In this document: piece by piece, positions 45,850 to 57,113 of the stretch
Layout of the letters: each line of letters starts with the position of its first letter
Numbering within the stretch: position 1 is the first letter of the stretch
Assembly (NCBI RefSeq): GCF_033568475.1
Contig: NC_133122.1
Location: 187,569,449 to 187,633,448, forward strand
DNA from: Henckelia pumila
Lineage: Eukaryota; Streptophyta; Magnoliopsida; Lamiales; Gesneriaceae
Direction of reading: 5' to 3'
Length of the DNA: 64,000 nt
Made by a program: the position numbers and the translations under genes
The notes under the pieces: generated by a model
The model's input: the letters and a program-made list of their open reading frames with translations, nothing else
Told to the model about the DNA's origin: nothing
Database searches by the model: none

Positions 45850-46489
45850 AAACAAATTCCCCCACCCCTCCTTGGAGTGTGCTGCGAGGATTACACGGAC
45901 GTCTTTTTTCCAGGATACAATGGAGAAACCTTGTAATAGCCTATCACGAAGGCACTACACCAACAAACAAAGATTGTACCTGAACAATATCACATCCACG
46001 AACTGGACAGGAGCAAGAAGAACAGAGTTCAAACAAAAATGAGCTCGAATTTTGTTGTGTGTATTGAAGGAGTGGAGGTTGCCTCTATTATAGGCACACA
46101 GGTCCATCTGAAAGGCCAAAAATTAATAAAATAAAATAGCAAAAGGTGGCCAACACTGGGTATGCGATTTTTGTCTTGATCGGTCCGACATTCGACGCAC
46201 CCAATAGCCTAGCACGAAGGCACTACACCGACGAAAAAAGATTGTACTTGAACAATATCACTTCCATGAACTGGACATGAGCAAGAAGAACAGAGTGCAA
46301 AGAAAAGAGGAGCTCGAATTTTGTTGTGTGTATTGAAGGACCGGAGGTTGCCTCTATTTATAGGCACGGGGGTCCATCAGAAAGGCCAAAAATTAATAAA
46401 ATAAAATAGCAAAAGGTGGCCAATATTGGATATGCGATTTTTACCTTGATCGGTCCGACATTCGACGCACCAATATTGCGCTCGTAACA
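45850..46489 (-). repeat. copia 5' LTR with internal 268-bp tandem duplication
   Basis: The minus strand starts TGTTACGAGCGCAATATTGG at 46489. Two copies of a 268-bp block (45935-46202 and 46203-46470) each contain a promoter-like CCTATAAATAGAGGCAACC; in the left copy the T run is one base shorter (TATAATAGAGG). No second LTR is in the window. Confidence 0.75.
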
Positions 46490-47236
46490 CCTGCACACAA
46501 ATCAAGTCTTTTCCATTTACATCCACGAACCATATTGTTTATGATAGGTTGGTTGTTGATTAAATTATTTTTGCACGTATTAAAATTTTAAGATGTTGGC
46601 TTCCACGAAAGCAATGCATGTCAGAAGAAAAACTACCGTATGAATTGCATCAAGCAAATCCACTGTCAAGCCCACCAGCCACCAAGCTTTGGATCCACCT
46701 CCTCTTCGGATCTAAATATATTTATATTGAATGATAAATAGTATTTGTATGTAGTTTACCGTAATGTGTGACTGTGTGAGTTTTTTTTTATAAAACTATA
46801 GCTTGAATTTAAATTCAACCCTCGAATGTCATTTATTTACTAAAAAGCTTAATTGAGTAATATATTACTGCAGGGAAGAAAAAATAAAAACATTTGATAG
46901 ATGCAGGTAGCTGCCTGCTGCTGTCTTTTTAAAATTTTTATTACTTTTTTAAATCTATCTAAACCAATTTAAAATTTAAAAACAACAGGCAACAACGGAT
47001 TTTTTTAGTGTTTATGAACTTGAGAAGTACAATTGAAAATACTACATTTATGCAATTAATGAAAAAAAAAATGTCACATATCAATATAAAAACGAGCACA
47101 GAGCATAATGCATTAACATATACCTGTTAAACCTTATTACATAATATACTTTTTTATCACATGCATCGAGTGTACATATACCGTTAGTATTATAAATTAA
47201 AAGTACTAAACTAAGAAACTCACACTAATTGGCAAA
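46490..47236. other. AT-rich intergenic stretch
   Basis: I see no ORF, RNA gene or repeat that can be named here, apart from short A/T runs. Confidence 0.5.
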
Positions 47237-48034
47237 GGGTAATGCTATATATACATAGACCCTTATATAGAGGTGTACACGTTCTATTAAATTAGGAAAG
47301 AATTTCAAATTTTTTTAGGTTTATGTTGATCGTGTTAGTCGAGTTCGAGTCGATTTCTATTGATTATTCAGATTTGGTTTGAGAAATTCGTAAAGTTTTT
47401 GTAATTATTTCAAGAATTAAGAAATAATTACTATATTTTTATATATTGTATGTTTGAAAAAAAATATTGTATATTGTATCATAGATTTTAAACATGTAAA
47501 AATTATTTTGTAAAACATTGATTTTTAAAAATAATTTTTATTATGTGTAGTAAGTTTATTTTAAATTTTGTATACTTGGACTTTCAAATTTAAGTTATAT
47601 AGAACTATATACGTGAAATTTTGTTATTATGTATTTAAATCAAAATATATTAATTATTATTATGTGTATTTAATTATTTTTTAAAAAAATTTAAAAAAAT
47701 CAAATATTTTTTGGTCTAACCTGAACCCCAAAAATCAACCTTAATCCGATAGTAACTGATCAACTTGGGTCGGGTTCAATTTTGACACCCCTAAAATTTC
47801 ACAATAAATAATTAAATTAATAATATTTTAGTTAAGAGTTTTTTTTTAAAAAAGATAAACAATTGTAGGTTAAAAATAAAAATATTTTAAAAGAATTTGA
47901 TAGATTTTTTTGAGCAAGACAAAAAATTGTAGGTTGAAAAAAAAAAGAAATTTTAAAAGAATTTGAAATTATTTCCTAATTTAATAGGGTGTGTACACCT
48001 CTATGTAAGAGTCTATGTACATATAGCATTGTCC
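47237..48034. mobile_element. Non-autonomous Mutator-like element (MULE MITE)
   Basis: 798 bp with terminal inverted repeats of roughly 75 bp: the left end GGGTAATGCTATATATACAT is matched by the right end, which in reverse complement starts GGACAATGCTATATGTACAT, and both continue with AGAGGTGTACAC and ATTAAATTAGGAAA. It is flanked by the exact 9-bp duplication ATTGGCAAA (47228-47236 and 48035-48043). Long TIRs with 9-bp duplication define the Mutator superfamily. No coding capacity. Confidence 0.92.
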
Positions 48035-48043
48035 ATTGGCAAA

Positions 48044-48415
48044 ATTTTCATTGATTTGATTGGAAATAATATAAGGGTGAATTGGTGTTCAGTCTCTAAA
48101 TCCAAAAGCAAATTAAGAATCAGTCCCTTGTCAGAAAAAATTTGTTTGCACTCCCTGGACCCACATTATTTTTTTCGGATAAAATTAAGTACAAACCATT
48201 AAAAATATGGTATAATGTTTCCTGCTCTAGCTAATGAAATAAAATGTAAAAATCATTATTTTTAGGCACTGCTTGGTAGTGGATGAGATGATTGGACAAA
48301 GCAGCGAATGATTGATCAATCAAATCTTAATCTACACCAAAAAAATGTCTGCTTAAAAAAAAATGAAAGCTTTTGGTTTAAATAAGAAAGGAAATCAAAA
48401 CAATGACGTATTAAG
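48044..48415. other. Non-coding stretch downstream of HSP70 pseudogene
   Basis: No gene seen. It is presumably 3' flank of the minus-strand HSP70 copy. Confidence 0.5.
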
Positions 48416-50333
48416 CTAGAAGATTGACCACCACTTCTTCCTCCTAATTACCCGACTACTCTTCCCCATAATAGGATCCCAAATATTCTTCAATTCCTTT
48501 GTTTTCTTCTCAAACACATGTGCTTCTGCAGCTTGGTGTTCATCCAACCACTCCATCGCAGATTTTATCCCGTCTTGGATTTTTTCGGCATCGGCAGCTG
48601 GTAGTTTGAGACCAAGTTTCGTGGTCATAAAAGCAGCCCTGGTGCTATACACATAATGCTCCAGAGAATTTTTCGCCGCGAACTTCTTTCTAATCTCTTC
48701 ATCTTCTATCCTAAATCTTTCTACTTCATTCAACTTTCTTTCAATCTCGTTCTTGGACAACAAGCTGTTGATATGGTTGATTGTAAAACTCTTCTTATTG
48801 CCAGTTGCTCTGTCTTCAGCAGTTATGTTCAAAATACCATCAGCATCGATCTCAAAGCACTCGGTAACTTTAGCAACGCCTCTGAGAGCAGGAGGAATGC
48901 CATATAAACTAAATGTACCTAACAGAATGTTGTCGCTCGCTCTGGCCCTTTCACCTTCATACACTTTAATCCATAGATTAGTTTGGTCGTCGCACATAGT
49001 GGAAAACACCTTTTCCTTCTTAGTCGGAATAGTGGTATTCCTGGGGACTATTACAGACATTATATCGTCCTTCACATACACACCAAGAGATAGAGGTGTG
49101 ACATCCGATAATATGAGGTCTTGGATTTCATTATTACCTTGTCCTGTCAAAAGCAGAGCTCCTTACCATCGAAGAAATCCTCAAGCAATTGCTGCACCTT
49201 TGGAATTCTAGTAGATCCACCAACAAGAACCACTTCGTGTATCCTTTTCTTGTCCATCCCGGCATCCTTCAAACACTTCTCCACATGACAATGCATTCCT
49301 CGAACAAGTCTACGTTGAGATCGTCAAATTTGGCACGTGTTATTGTAGAGTGAAAATCAAATCCATCACACAAACAATCAATTCCAATAGTTGTGTGTGC
49401 CGTAAAAGACAAATTCCTCTTTGCCCTCTCACAAGCTGTCCTCAACCTTCTCAATGATCGCGGGTTGTCGCTTATGTCCCTTTTGTGCTTCCTCTTGAGT
49501 TCTTCGACGAAATGGTCGACCAATCTGTTGTCAAAATCCTCTCCTCCGAGGTGTGTGTTGCCCGCGGTCGACTTAACCTTAAAGACACGCTTCGCCATAG
49601 TGAGAAGTGAGACATCGAAAGTGCCACCGCCAAGGTCGAAAACAAGTACATTCTTTTTAGAAGATTTACGTGACATTTTGTCGAGACCATAGGCAACGGC
49701 CGCTGCAGTTGGTTCAACAATGATACGCAAGACATCGAGCCCAGCAAGGAGTCCGGCATCCCTGGTTGCCCGCCTCTGGGAGTCATTGAAGTAGGCAGGT
49801 ACGGTAATAACAGCTTTCATAACTTTAGATCCCAGAAAAGCTTCTGCAATCTCCTTCATCTTGCAGAGGACCATTGAAGAAATCTGTTCCGCAGCGAATT
49901 GTCTTTCTTCGCCTTTGTAGGTGACCACAATCATTGGCTTGTTGTCATGAGAAACAACCTTGAAGGGCCAAAGCCTCAAATCTTTCTGTACCAAAGGATC
50001 GTTGAATGTCCTACCAATCAATCTCTTTGCATCTGCAAAAATATAATTTATACTTTGAGATTGTAAGACTAACACTTAAATTGTTGAAGAAGTGGGAATG
50101 TTAATTAATATCTCACCAAAAACAGTGTTGGTCGGGTTGACGGCCGCTAGATTCTTGGCTGCATCGCCGATGAGACGTTCGGTTTCGTTGAAAGCTACGC
50201 AAGAAGGCGTGATGCGGTTGCCCTGATCGTTTGGTATGATCTCAACACGATTCTGTTGCCACACGGCTACGCATGAATAAGTGGTGCCCAAATCGATTCC
50301 CACCGCCGCCGGAGCTTGACTTTTCCCGGACAT
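48416..50333 (-). pseudogene. HSP70: Cytosolic-type HSP70 pseudogene with intron
   Basis: Exon 1 50333-50117 (from [20 protein letters not shown]) ends at a GTGAG donor; an 84-bp intron (50116-50033, ending TTTTTGCAG) sits at the conserved plant HSC70 position, and exon 2 starts AKRLIG. All three HSP70 signatures are visible: [36 protein letters not shown]. The protein would be an ATP-driven chaperone. Exon 2 is broken at about 49288 (frameshift between DLFEECIV and VEKCLKDAG) and at about 49155, where some 19 codons after DGKELC are missing. The substrate-binding domain (48416-49150, from GNNEIQDLILSDVTPLSLGV) follows. The C-terminus ends RRKKWWSIF, not the cytosolic EEVD. A divergent or tissue-specific gene is less likely than a pseudogene. 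Confidence 0.9.
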
Positions 50334-50348
50334 AGTTATCCGCTGCAA

Positions 50349-51082
50349 TGCGTGAGGATCACTAGTGTTTTAGGAAACTGAGAATTAAGATTGATCAAGA
50401 GTTAAAGATTAATTTCTAGAGTTTTAGGGAAATAGGAAAACGAGTTTTACGTATATAATATTTGAGTAAGGGGAAAGGTTGTCACGATTGATATCGAACT
50501 CGAGATTTCGTTCTATACCTGCGATATTATTGCTATATGTTATCGACAAAAAAAGAAAATTTAAACTATTAAAATATTTCCTTCCGTGTTATCAATATAT
50601 TTGAATTCTAACATGATCTTATTGATCCTACCAAAAAAATAAATAAATAAAAATTCACAAAAATTACTATAATATCGTCTTCTCTTTAATCAATTTTGTG
50701 TGATGTATCTCTTATCACATCCATACATTAAAAAAATATTACTTTTGTATTAAAGTATTATTTTTTACTTTAAATATAGATTTGATTAATTCATCTCACA
50801 AATATAGATCCGTTAGATTGTATCCAAAACTCTAGTAAAAAAACTAATTATTACAAAATTATTTATCGCTAAAAATGTTTTATATACATCGTTAATTGAT
50901 AATTGATCATCAACAAATATCACTTGTTTGGTACAAGTTTGAATTTTCCATCCTGTTTCAGTAAAAAAAAAAAAAAAAAAAAAAAATTTCCATCCTGTAC
51001 ATGTAACAGGGAACTCATCCCACTTTTCTAGTGAGATCGCTTTCACATTTCCAACTAACGATAAGCTACACTATTACTATTA
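50349..51082. other. Upstream region of the HSP70 copy, no gene seen
   Basis: AT-rich, with an A-run at about 50969-50990. I did not recognise heat-shock elements with confidence. Confidence 0.4.
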
Positions 51083-51488
51083 CGCAATGTTTGGTTCAAT
51101 TGTTATGATTATTGAATGATTATTAAAAAATGATAAAAACATGATAAATAAGGATTGGTAATTTGTGTTGAAAATAATATTGTGTTTGGTTTGATTTTTA
51201 GGAATAAGATTAACTAATGGTTTAAAAATTTTTGCCAAAAATACCATTTATATTTTATTGGATGGATGATTTTTAGGTTAGAGGGAAAGGGTAATTATAA
51301 AATTTATGTGTAAGATAAAAACAAGGATAAATAATACTAGGGTGAGTGGAGGGTTTAATTAACCTACCATAAACCAACTTTATCCTTTCTAGGTTAGATT
51401 AGATTGTTTTAATAAAAATCCTACCAAACAATGGATTAAATAAAAAATCACACACAAACCTACCTAATCCTATGTACCAAACACTGCG
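51083..51488. mobile_element. PIF/Harbinger-type MITE (406 bp)
   Basis: It starts CGCAATGTTTGGTTC and ends GTACCAAACACTGCG, inverted copies with one mismatch in the first 13 bases, flanked by the TTA trinucleotide on both sides (51080-51082, 51489-51491). TTA duplication with such TIRs fits PIF/Harbinger. No transposase. Confidence 0.75.
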
Positions 51489-52389
51489 TTACTATTACTA
51501 TTACTATTACTATTATACCTTTTAAAATTGAACCAAAGCTACATTATTAATTACTTTATTATTATTAGCGATCGTGACACACACGATGTATGTGTAAAAT
51601 AATAAATAAATTCTATATAAATAAAAAAATTAGGAAGATAAAGAATAAATAAATATATTGATTAAAACAAGTTGATAAGAGGTTCTTTCAAATTTTAAAT
51701 TAAATATGATAATGAATTCTATCAAACAATAAAGATATTGTATAGAGTAGAAATCATTTCTATGATAATGAATTCTATCAAACAATAATCTCTAGGTGCT
51801 GATGTCACATTGACCAACCAAATCAGTTAGTGCAAGTGTCTCAAGTTTTATATAGAGTAGAAATCATTTCTATGATAAGGTGACGATATAGAAAATTATA
51901 GAAATTGAATTAATAACGTCTCAGCCACTAATTATAAAGGAAAGAATACGAAATCTATCATAATACTCACGTACTTCTCCGACAACACTCCATTTGTTTG
52001 ATCCAAGAAATGGACAATGTTTTGTCAATGTATGCTTTACCCTTTTTGTTTTGTTATGATTTGTGAGTGGATACCCTTGGATGACCCTCTTACTGGTATG
52101 ATCCTTGCAGCTCTTGGTGCCTGTTTATGAGATACAATGGTAAAGATAATGGCTGGTGAAAGCTTTTAGATCTCTCTTTCAGCAAGGATATTGCATGTAC
52201 CTTTGTCTTTCAAAATAAACTTTCATGTGGTTCACGCAATATAAGAGTGGTTAAGATTATGATACATATGTTGAGATTGTATCTCATGTAGCATAAATAA
52301 ATTAACTAATTTATCATTATATAATTCGATTCTCGTAAATTTGATGTGTTCATCCCATTATTTATGTTGTATATATCTTACGACATAGG
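51489..52389. other. AT-rich stretch without recognised gene
   Basis: A 29-bp block with GAATTCTATCAAACAATAA is repeated (about 51713-51735 and 51773-51790), as is GAGTAGAAATCATTTCTATG (about 51738 and 51858). No ORF worth naming. Confidence 0.4.
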
Positions 52390-53610
52390 TAAACTTGACC
52401 AAAGTTTTTAAAATAAAAATCAATACTTTTCACAAAAAAATTGATACGTATATCATAAAAACTAATAATTTTTAACATAAAAATAAAATTTTCACAAATT
52501 TTTTTTTAAATTATTTCAAATTGACATATGTAAGAAGTAACACTTTTATCATAAAAAAATAATACTTTTGACTAAAAAAATAATATTTTTCATAAAAAGT
52601 AATACTTTTTATGTCAAACTTGCGTCCGTTAAAAAAATTTCACATAAAAAATAATACTCTTAACATAAAAAATAATATTTTTCACATAAAATTAATATTT
52701 TTTTATGTCAAATTAGCATAATTTATAAGTAATGTTTTAATGTAAAAACTAATACTTTTGACCAAAATATTAATACTTTTTACAAAAAAAAAATAATATT
52801 TTTTATGTCAAACTTGCATAAATTAGATAATATTTCACATAAAAAAGTAATATTTTTATCATAAAAACTAATACTTTTAATATAAAAAATAATACCTCTC
52901 ACTAAAAAATTAATACTTTTTATTTAAAATTACAAATATTATAATATTTTTAACATAAAAAATAATAATTTTGATTAAAAATAATAATACTTTTAACAAA
53001 AAATTTAATATTTTTTATGTTAAACTTGCATACGTTAGAAGTAATACTTGTCACATAGAAATTAATATGTTTATCATAAAAAATAATACATTTCACAGAA
53101 CAAGTAACACTTTCAATGTCAAATTAACATATGTTATAAGTAATGTTTTTAATGTAAAAACTAATACTTTTGGTCAAAATATTAATATTTTTACAGAAAA
53201 AGTAATACTTTTTATGTCAAACTTGCATAAATTAGATAATATTTTTCACATAAAAAATAATATTTTTATCATAAAAACTAATATTTTTAATATAAAAAAC
53301 AAGATTTTTTACTAAAAAATTAATATTTTTTTATTTTAAATCACAAATGTTATAATACTTTTAACATAAAAACTAATACTTTTGATAAAAAAAATAATAA
53401 TACTTTTAACAGAAAATTTAATATCATGTCAAACTTGCATATGTTAGAAATAATAAATGTTACATAGAAACTAATATTTTTATTATAAAAAATATTACCT
53501 TTCGCAAAGCAAGTAATACTTTCAATGTCAAATTAACATACGTTATAACTAGTATTTTTCACATAAAAACTAATACTTTTGACAAAAAATGTAATACTTT
53601 ATTTTCTTAT
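52390..53610. repeat. AT-rich array with about 410-bp higher-order period
   Basis: The base unit is a degenerate 20-24-bp word such as ACATAAAAACTAATACTTTT. A longer order is visible: ATGTCAAATTA-type starts at about 52707, 53118 and 53527, each followed by similar AACTTGCATAAATTAGATAA blocks about 100 bp later in the first two. This gives spacings of about 411 and 409 bp. Neither end was resolved; the ORF-like text inside is low-complexity. Confidence 0.75.
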
Positions 53611-54008
53611 GATGATTGTTGGTGAGGTTTTACCACCATATTTCTCGACATGTGATGTTCATGCCTTCGAACTTATTCTTTATGTAACTTCTCAAATAGA
53701 ATATCTTTAAATTTTTACAAAATTAGAAACTAAAATTACAAGTTACACATGAGAATTCGACACTGAATATATATAGCGGTAAAAACTTCACCAACTTACA
53801 CAAAACTTAAGAGTAAGCAGCAGATGAATACTAATAAACTTCAAGAAGGAAAACGTTCAAACTACAATTTGCAAGCATGCACAAGTGACCTCGATGCTAG
53901 ATATGTCCATTTCTTCGGTTATCCTAGATAATTTGGGTTTATAAAATGGCCAAACCATTAAGATTATGCTCATAGACATATAATTCTATAATCCTATTAA
54001 TTAATTAA
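53611..54008. other. Non-genic stretch
   Basis: No recognised feature except a TTAATTAATTAATTAATTAA run at about 53999-54019. Confidence 0.4.
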
Positions 54009-54880
54009 TTAATTAATTAAGATAACTAAATACACAAAAGTTTTCTTCGAATCTACTACATTGTGAATACCATCTCTTAATATTTCAACATGTTTGGTAG
54101 TAGCTGTTTCGGCAGCTTGCTTCTCATTTTGTTTATTCTTTTCTACAGCTCGTTTCTCAGCTTCTCCGAGAGCTTTAGCTATTTTAGTTCTCTTGGCTTG
54201 ACGATTGGCCTGCATTGATTCAAAAATACCAGAAAAAGCAGCTATTTAAGACACAACACAAATGGTGGATATGGAATATATGGATACATGTGCACATAAC
54301 CCTTGCTACAACCAAATTTTTTGGCTAAATCTAAGGCATCAAATTTCATAAGTTTGTGTACGTACGATTGAGCAACAATTTTTTTTCCCGAGCAATTTTC
54401 CAATGGTTGGAAACTATTGGAGTATATGCATACATAACATGATGATAAGATATGGGAGACAATACCAAGTTATGATATCTAAATAAATATAATGTATTAA
54501 AATTTTGTTCTCATTTTACGGTATATAAACAAGAACTAAGTGATACGATAGCAGTGGAAAAAAAACAATACATGTATGAATGACTGTGACATCCACTTCA
54601 ATTTATCAATACAATCGAATTATTTTTTGAAGAATTGCCTAAATTTGAGATATAACTGAGTAGTTGTCAAAACAAAGAAAGAAATAATTGAGTTTAAGCA
54701 TGCATCAGGCTTACAAAAAAAATATTTAAATGATACAAAAATGGAAAGAACCTCTTTTCAACTTCAATCCTTTCTTGACGCAACTTTTCTTCCATTAGAG
54801 CATTTTCTTTTCTTTTGCCTCTTCACTGGCTGCAACGTCTCTTATTCTTCTTTCTTCTAGTTGTTTGTAATCTCTTTTTA
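54009..54880 (-). pseudogene. Lys/Glu-rich coiled-coil gene fragment, function unknown
   Basis: Minus strand. A segment at about 54880-54733 reads DYKQLEERRIRDVAASEEAK and then, one base out of frame, ENALMEEKLRQERIEVEKR, ending in a GTTCTT-type donor. The next exon begins after ATTTTTGAATCAATGCAG at 54206 with NRQAKRTKIAKALGEAEKRA and KNKQNEKQAAETATTKHVEILRDGI, to a stop at 54009-54011. The result is a highly charged coiled coil. I do not recognise the family. The frameshift suggests a pseudogene, although an alternative exon boundary could absorb it. Confidence 0.4.
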
Positions 54881-55135
54881 TAGCCATGAGGTGATTATCA
54901 AGTCCTTCAACACAGCAATGCGATGATTCAACGAAGTTGTAAGAAGGCCATAATCTCGTTAAAATTAAAATATAAGAGCTGACATACCAGAGCATTGCAA
55001 TATAAATCAATATAAAGCTCTAATACATAAATTTTATGCACCCATATTAAGAATGAAATTTACCAGTTTCAACAAAGTTCCAATCATACTATCTGAAACA
55101 CTTGCGCCATTTCGAACGTTGAACTAAAAGATATG

Positions 55136-57113
55136 TGTAACGCCCCGATTTTATCTTAATTGACTTTATTTGAGATAATCGGAGATTACAGTGTTCAAGA
55201 GCCGACTTGATTTTGATCAGGGTCTATTTTTCAAATTTCGGAAATTTCAGGGACTAAAATGCAAAATTGGAGATTGTTAGATATTTAAGCAATCTTTGAC
55301 CCATTCCTTCACCCCATCCTCCTCCTCCATCGTCTCTCCCTCCATTGAAGAACCAACGTGAGCTTCCAAGCTTTCCATATTTCCTCCCGAGCTCGATCCG
55401 TCCGTTGGAATTTTATTCTGAAGGCAGATTAGCGATCACGGCTGCGAGAGATTCGTTCTATCGTAAGTTTTTCGTCGATCAGATAGACTTTTATTTTTGG
55501 ATGTCGTTAGTATCGATTGAGTTCCAGTTATATTGTTCTTGACAGAGTTCTGATCGTTTATTCTCTGTCGGTTTCGAAATAGAGCGTCGTTCGGATTTGT
55601 TATGATTTTTGGAAGATTATTCGAAAGTTTGAGTTTTGTGAATTGTTGAAATCAGATTGTTATTGTTGAATGTTGGTTGATTTGAGTTTATTGGATTGAT
55701 ATTATGTTGTCTAGGTTTCCGATTTGATCAGAATACAGCCGTTATGCCGCCGATTTGAGTTTTGGATTGTCAATCGGTTTGAATTGTTTGAACCAAGTCT
55801 TCGATTGAGTTGTATGTAATCTCCAGCCTTTATTACTTTTTTTACAGATTGTTTGAAGGCCGTTGAGTTGCGAGGGTGCAGAAGTTAGATCGTTCTGAAG
55901 ATTTGAGCCGGTATAGTATCGAATTCTTACCGTATGAAGTAGAATCGAGGGAGTATTTGAATGAGTTTATTGTTGTTGTTTCCAGGTTGGAGCATCGACG
56001 ATTGAAAGAGGTATAAGACGACTTAGACTGGAATGGAACGAGTGACTCGAATCTGACTTGATCGAGTGTTCCGGAAAAATCACATACTTGCATGTTAATT
56101 GATTTACTTGAATTTATTGAATGAGTTATGAATTGCATTGCATTCATATTGAGCCAATGGATTTTATTTCATTTTGAGTTAGATGTTCTGAGAACTATAG
56201 TAGGGGGCATTGGCAAGCGATTTACTGCAATGACCGACTTAACTCTATATAGTTGCTTCAGAGTCTAGAGGATTGAAATATACACTATCCACCTCGAGGG
56301 GAGAGTCGGTGTGATTTGTGTGATATTTCATCCTCGGGATCCCAATAGAGGAAGAGAATAACCGGAGTACTTTCTGATTATCCATACTTGATAATCCCGG
56401 ATTTTAAAGACATGCATTTCATTTTGATTTCTCTTGGAATTGCATAGTTGATATTTGAATATTTGGATGTTGATGTATTTTATTCTGAGATGCTTGTTGA
56501 TATAACATGTTTGTCTCTTTTACTGGGAATGTTATTCTCACCGGATTATCCGGTTGTTGTCTTTGTTTGTATGTGTACTTGGCAACATGTGGGGCAGGAC
56601 CGAGTCAGAGGCAGCATGGTTAGGTGGTTGAGATGATAGACGTGAGGCTTTGGTGTTTTAGAAGTCGATTTGTAATCAATCGTAGATTATATTTGAACTT
56701 GTTTTGTATTGTATTTCATTAAATAAGCTAGACTGAAGCATGTTCTAATAGTTTGATCTTGTATAACTCTAGAACTACCTTGTAATGTAATATGCTTGTT
56801 GGATGTGTTGATGCATGTTTTAGATTGAAGATTTGCATGGTGGTTTGAATTGTAGAAATCCTGCCCTGTTTTTGATATTTTCTTGGCAGAGGGCGCGCTC
56901 GATCGCACGAGTTCGTAGGATCGAGCGCGGCCCATCATTTTGTTGAGGCAGTGGGACTGCATAAAATGGTGCGCTCGATCCCACGAGTTCGTAGTATCGA
57001 GCGCAACACTTGAGTTTTCCCCGGCAGTACTTGAGGCATGGATGGTGCGCTCGATCGCACGAGTACATGCGATCGAGCGCAGCCCCTTTTTAAAAAAAAA
57101 ATTTATGTTTTGC
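55136..57113 (+). mobile_element. 3'-truncated Tekay-type LTR, plus orientation
   Basis: It begins TGTAACGCCCCGATTTTATC and aligns in reverse with the solo LTR 38148-40036. It contains three hairpin modules at 56892-56931, 56970-57005 and 57045-57082 near its 3' end, and stops short of the expected ...GGTCTCACA end by roughly 110 bp, at the start of the next element (57114). Confidence 0.85.

Larger units (their letters stand above)
43880..46489 (-). mobile_element. Internally deleted Ty1/copia element
   Basis: Minus strand, from right to left: a 5' LTR (about 45850-46489), gag (45627-44800 region), protease (WWIDTGATRHVCCDKEMF at about 44700), then directly the integrase C-terminus (44573-44124, IIDCIFIGYRHNNSTYRFLV) and the start of RT (44028-43880, GFDYFDTYSPVTRITSIR). 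The integrase core is missing, so there is an internal deletion, and RT is truncated at the junction with the Athila-like protease region. Confidence 0.87.

Noticed and set aside
48753-49211. 152-aa plus-strand ORF opposite HSP70 (also 49393-49692)
   Set aside because: Antisense shadow of the conserved HSP70 sequence.
52971-53315. 114-aa Asn/Ile/Phe-rich ORF
   Set aside because: It translates the AT-rich repeat array; the repeated NTFxIKNN text simply mirrors the DNA repeats.
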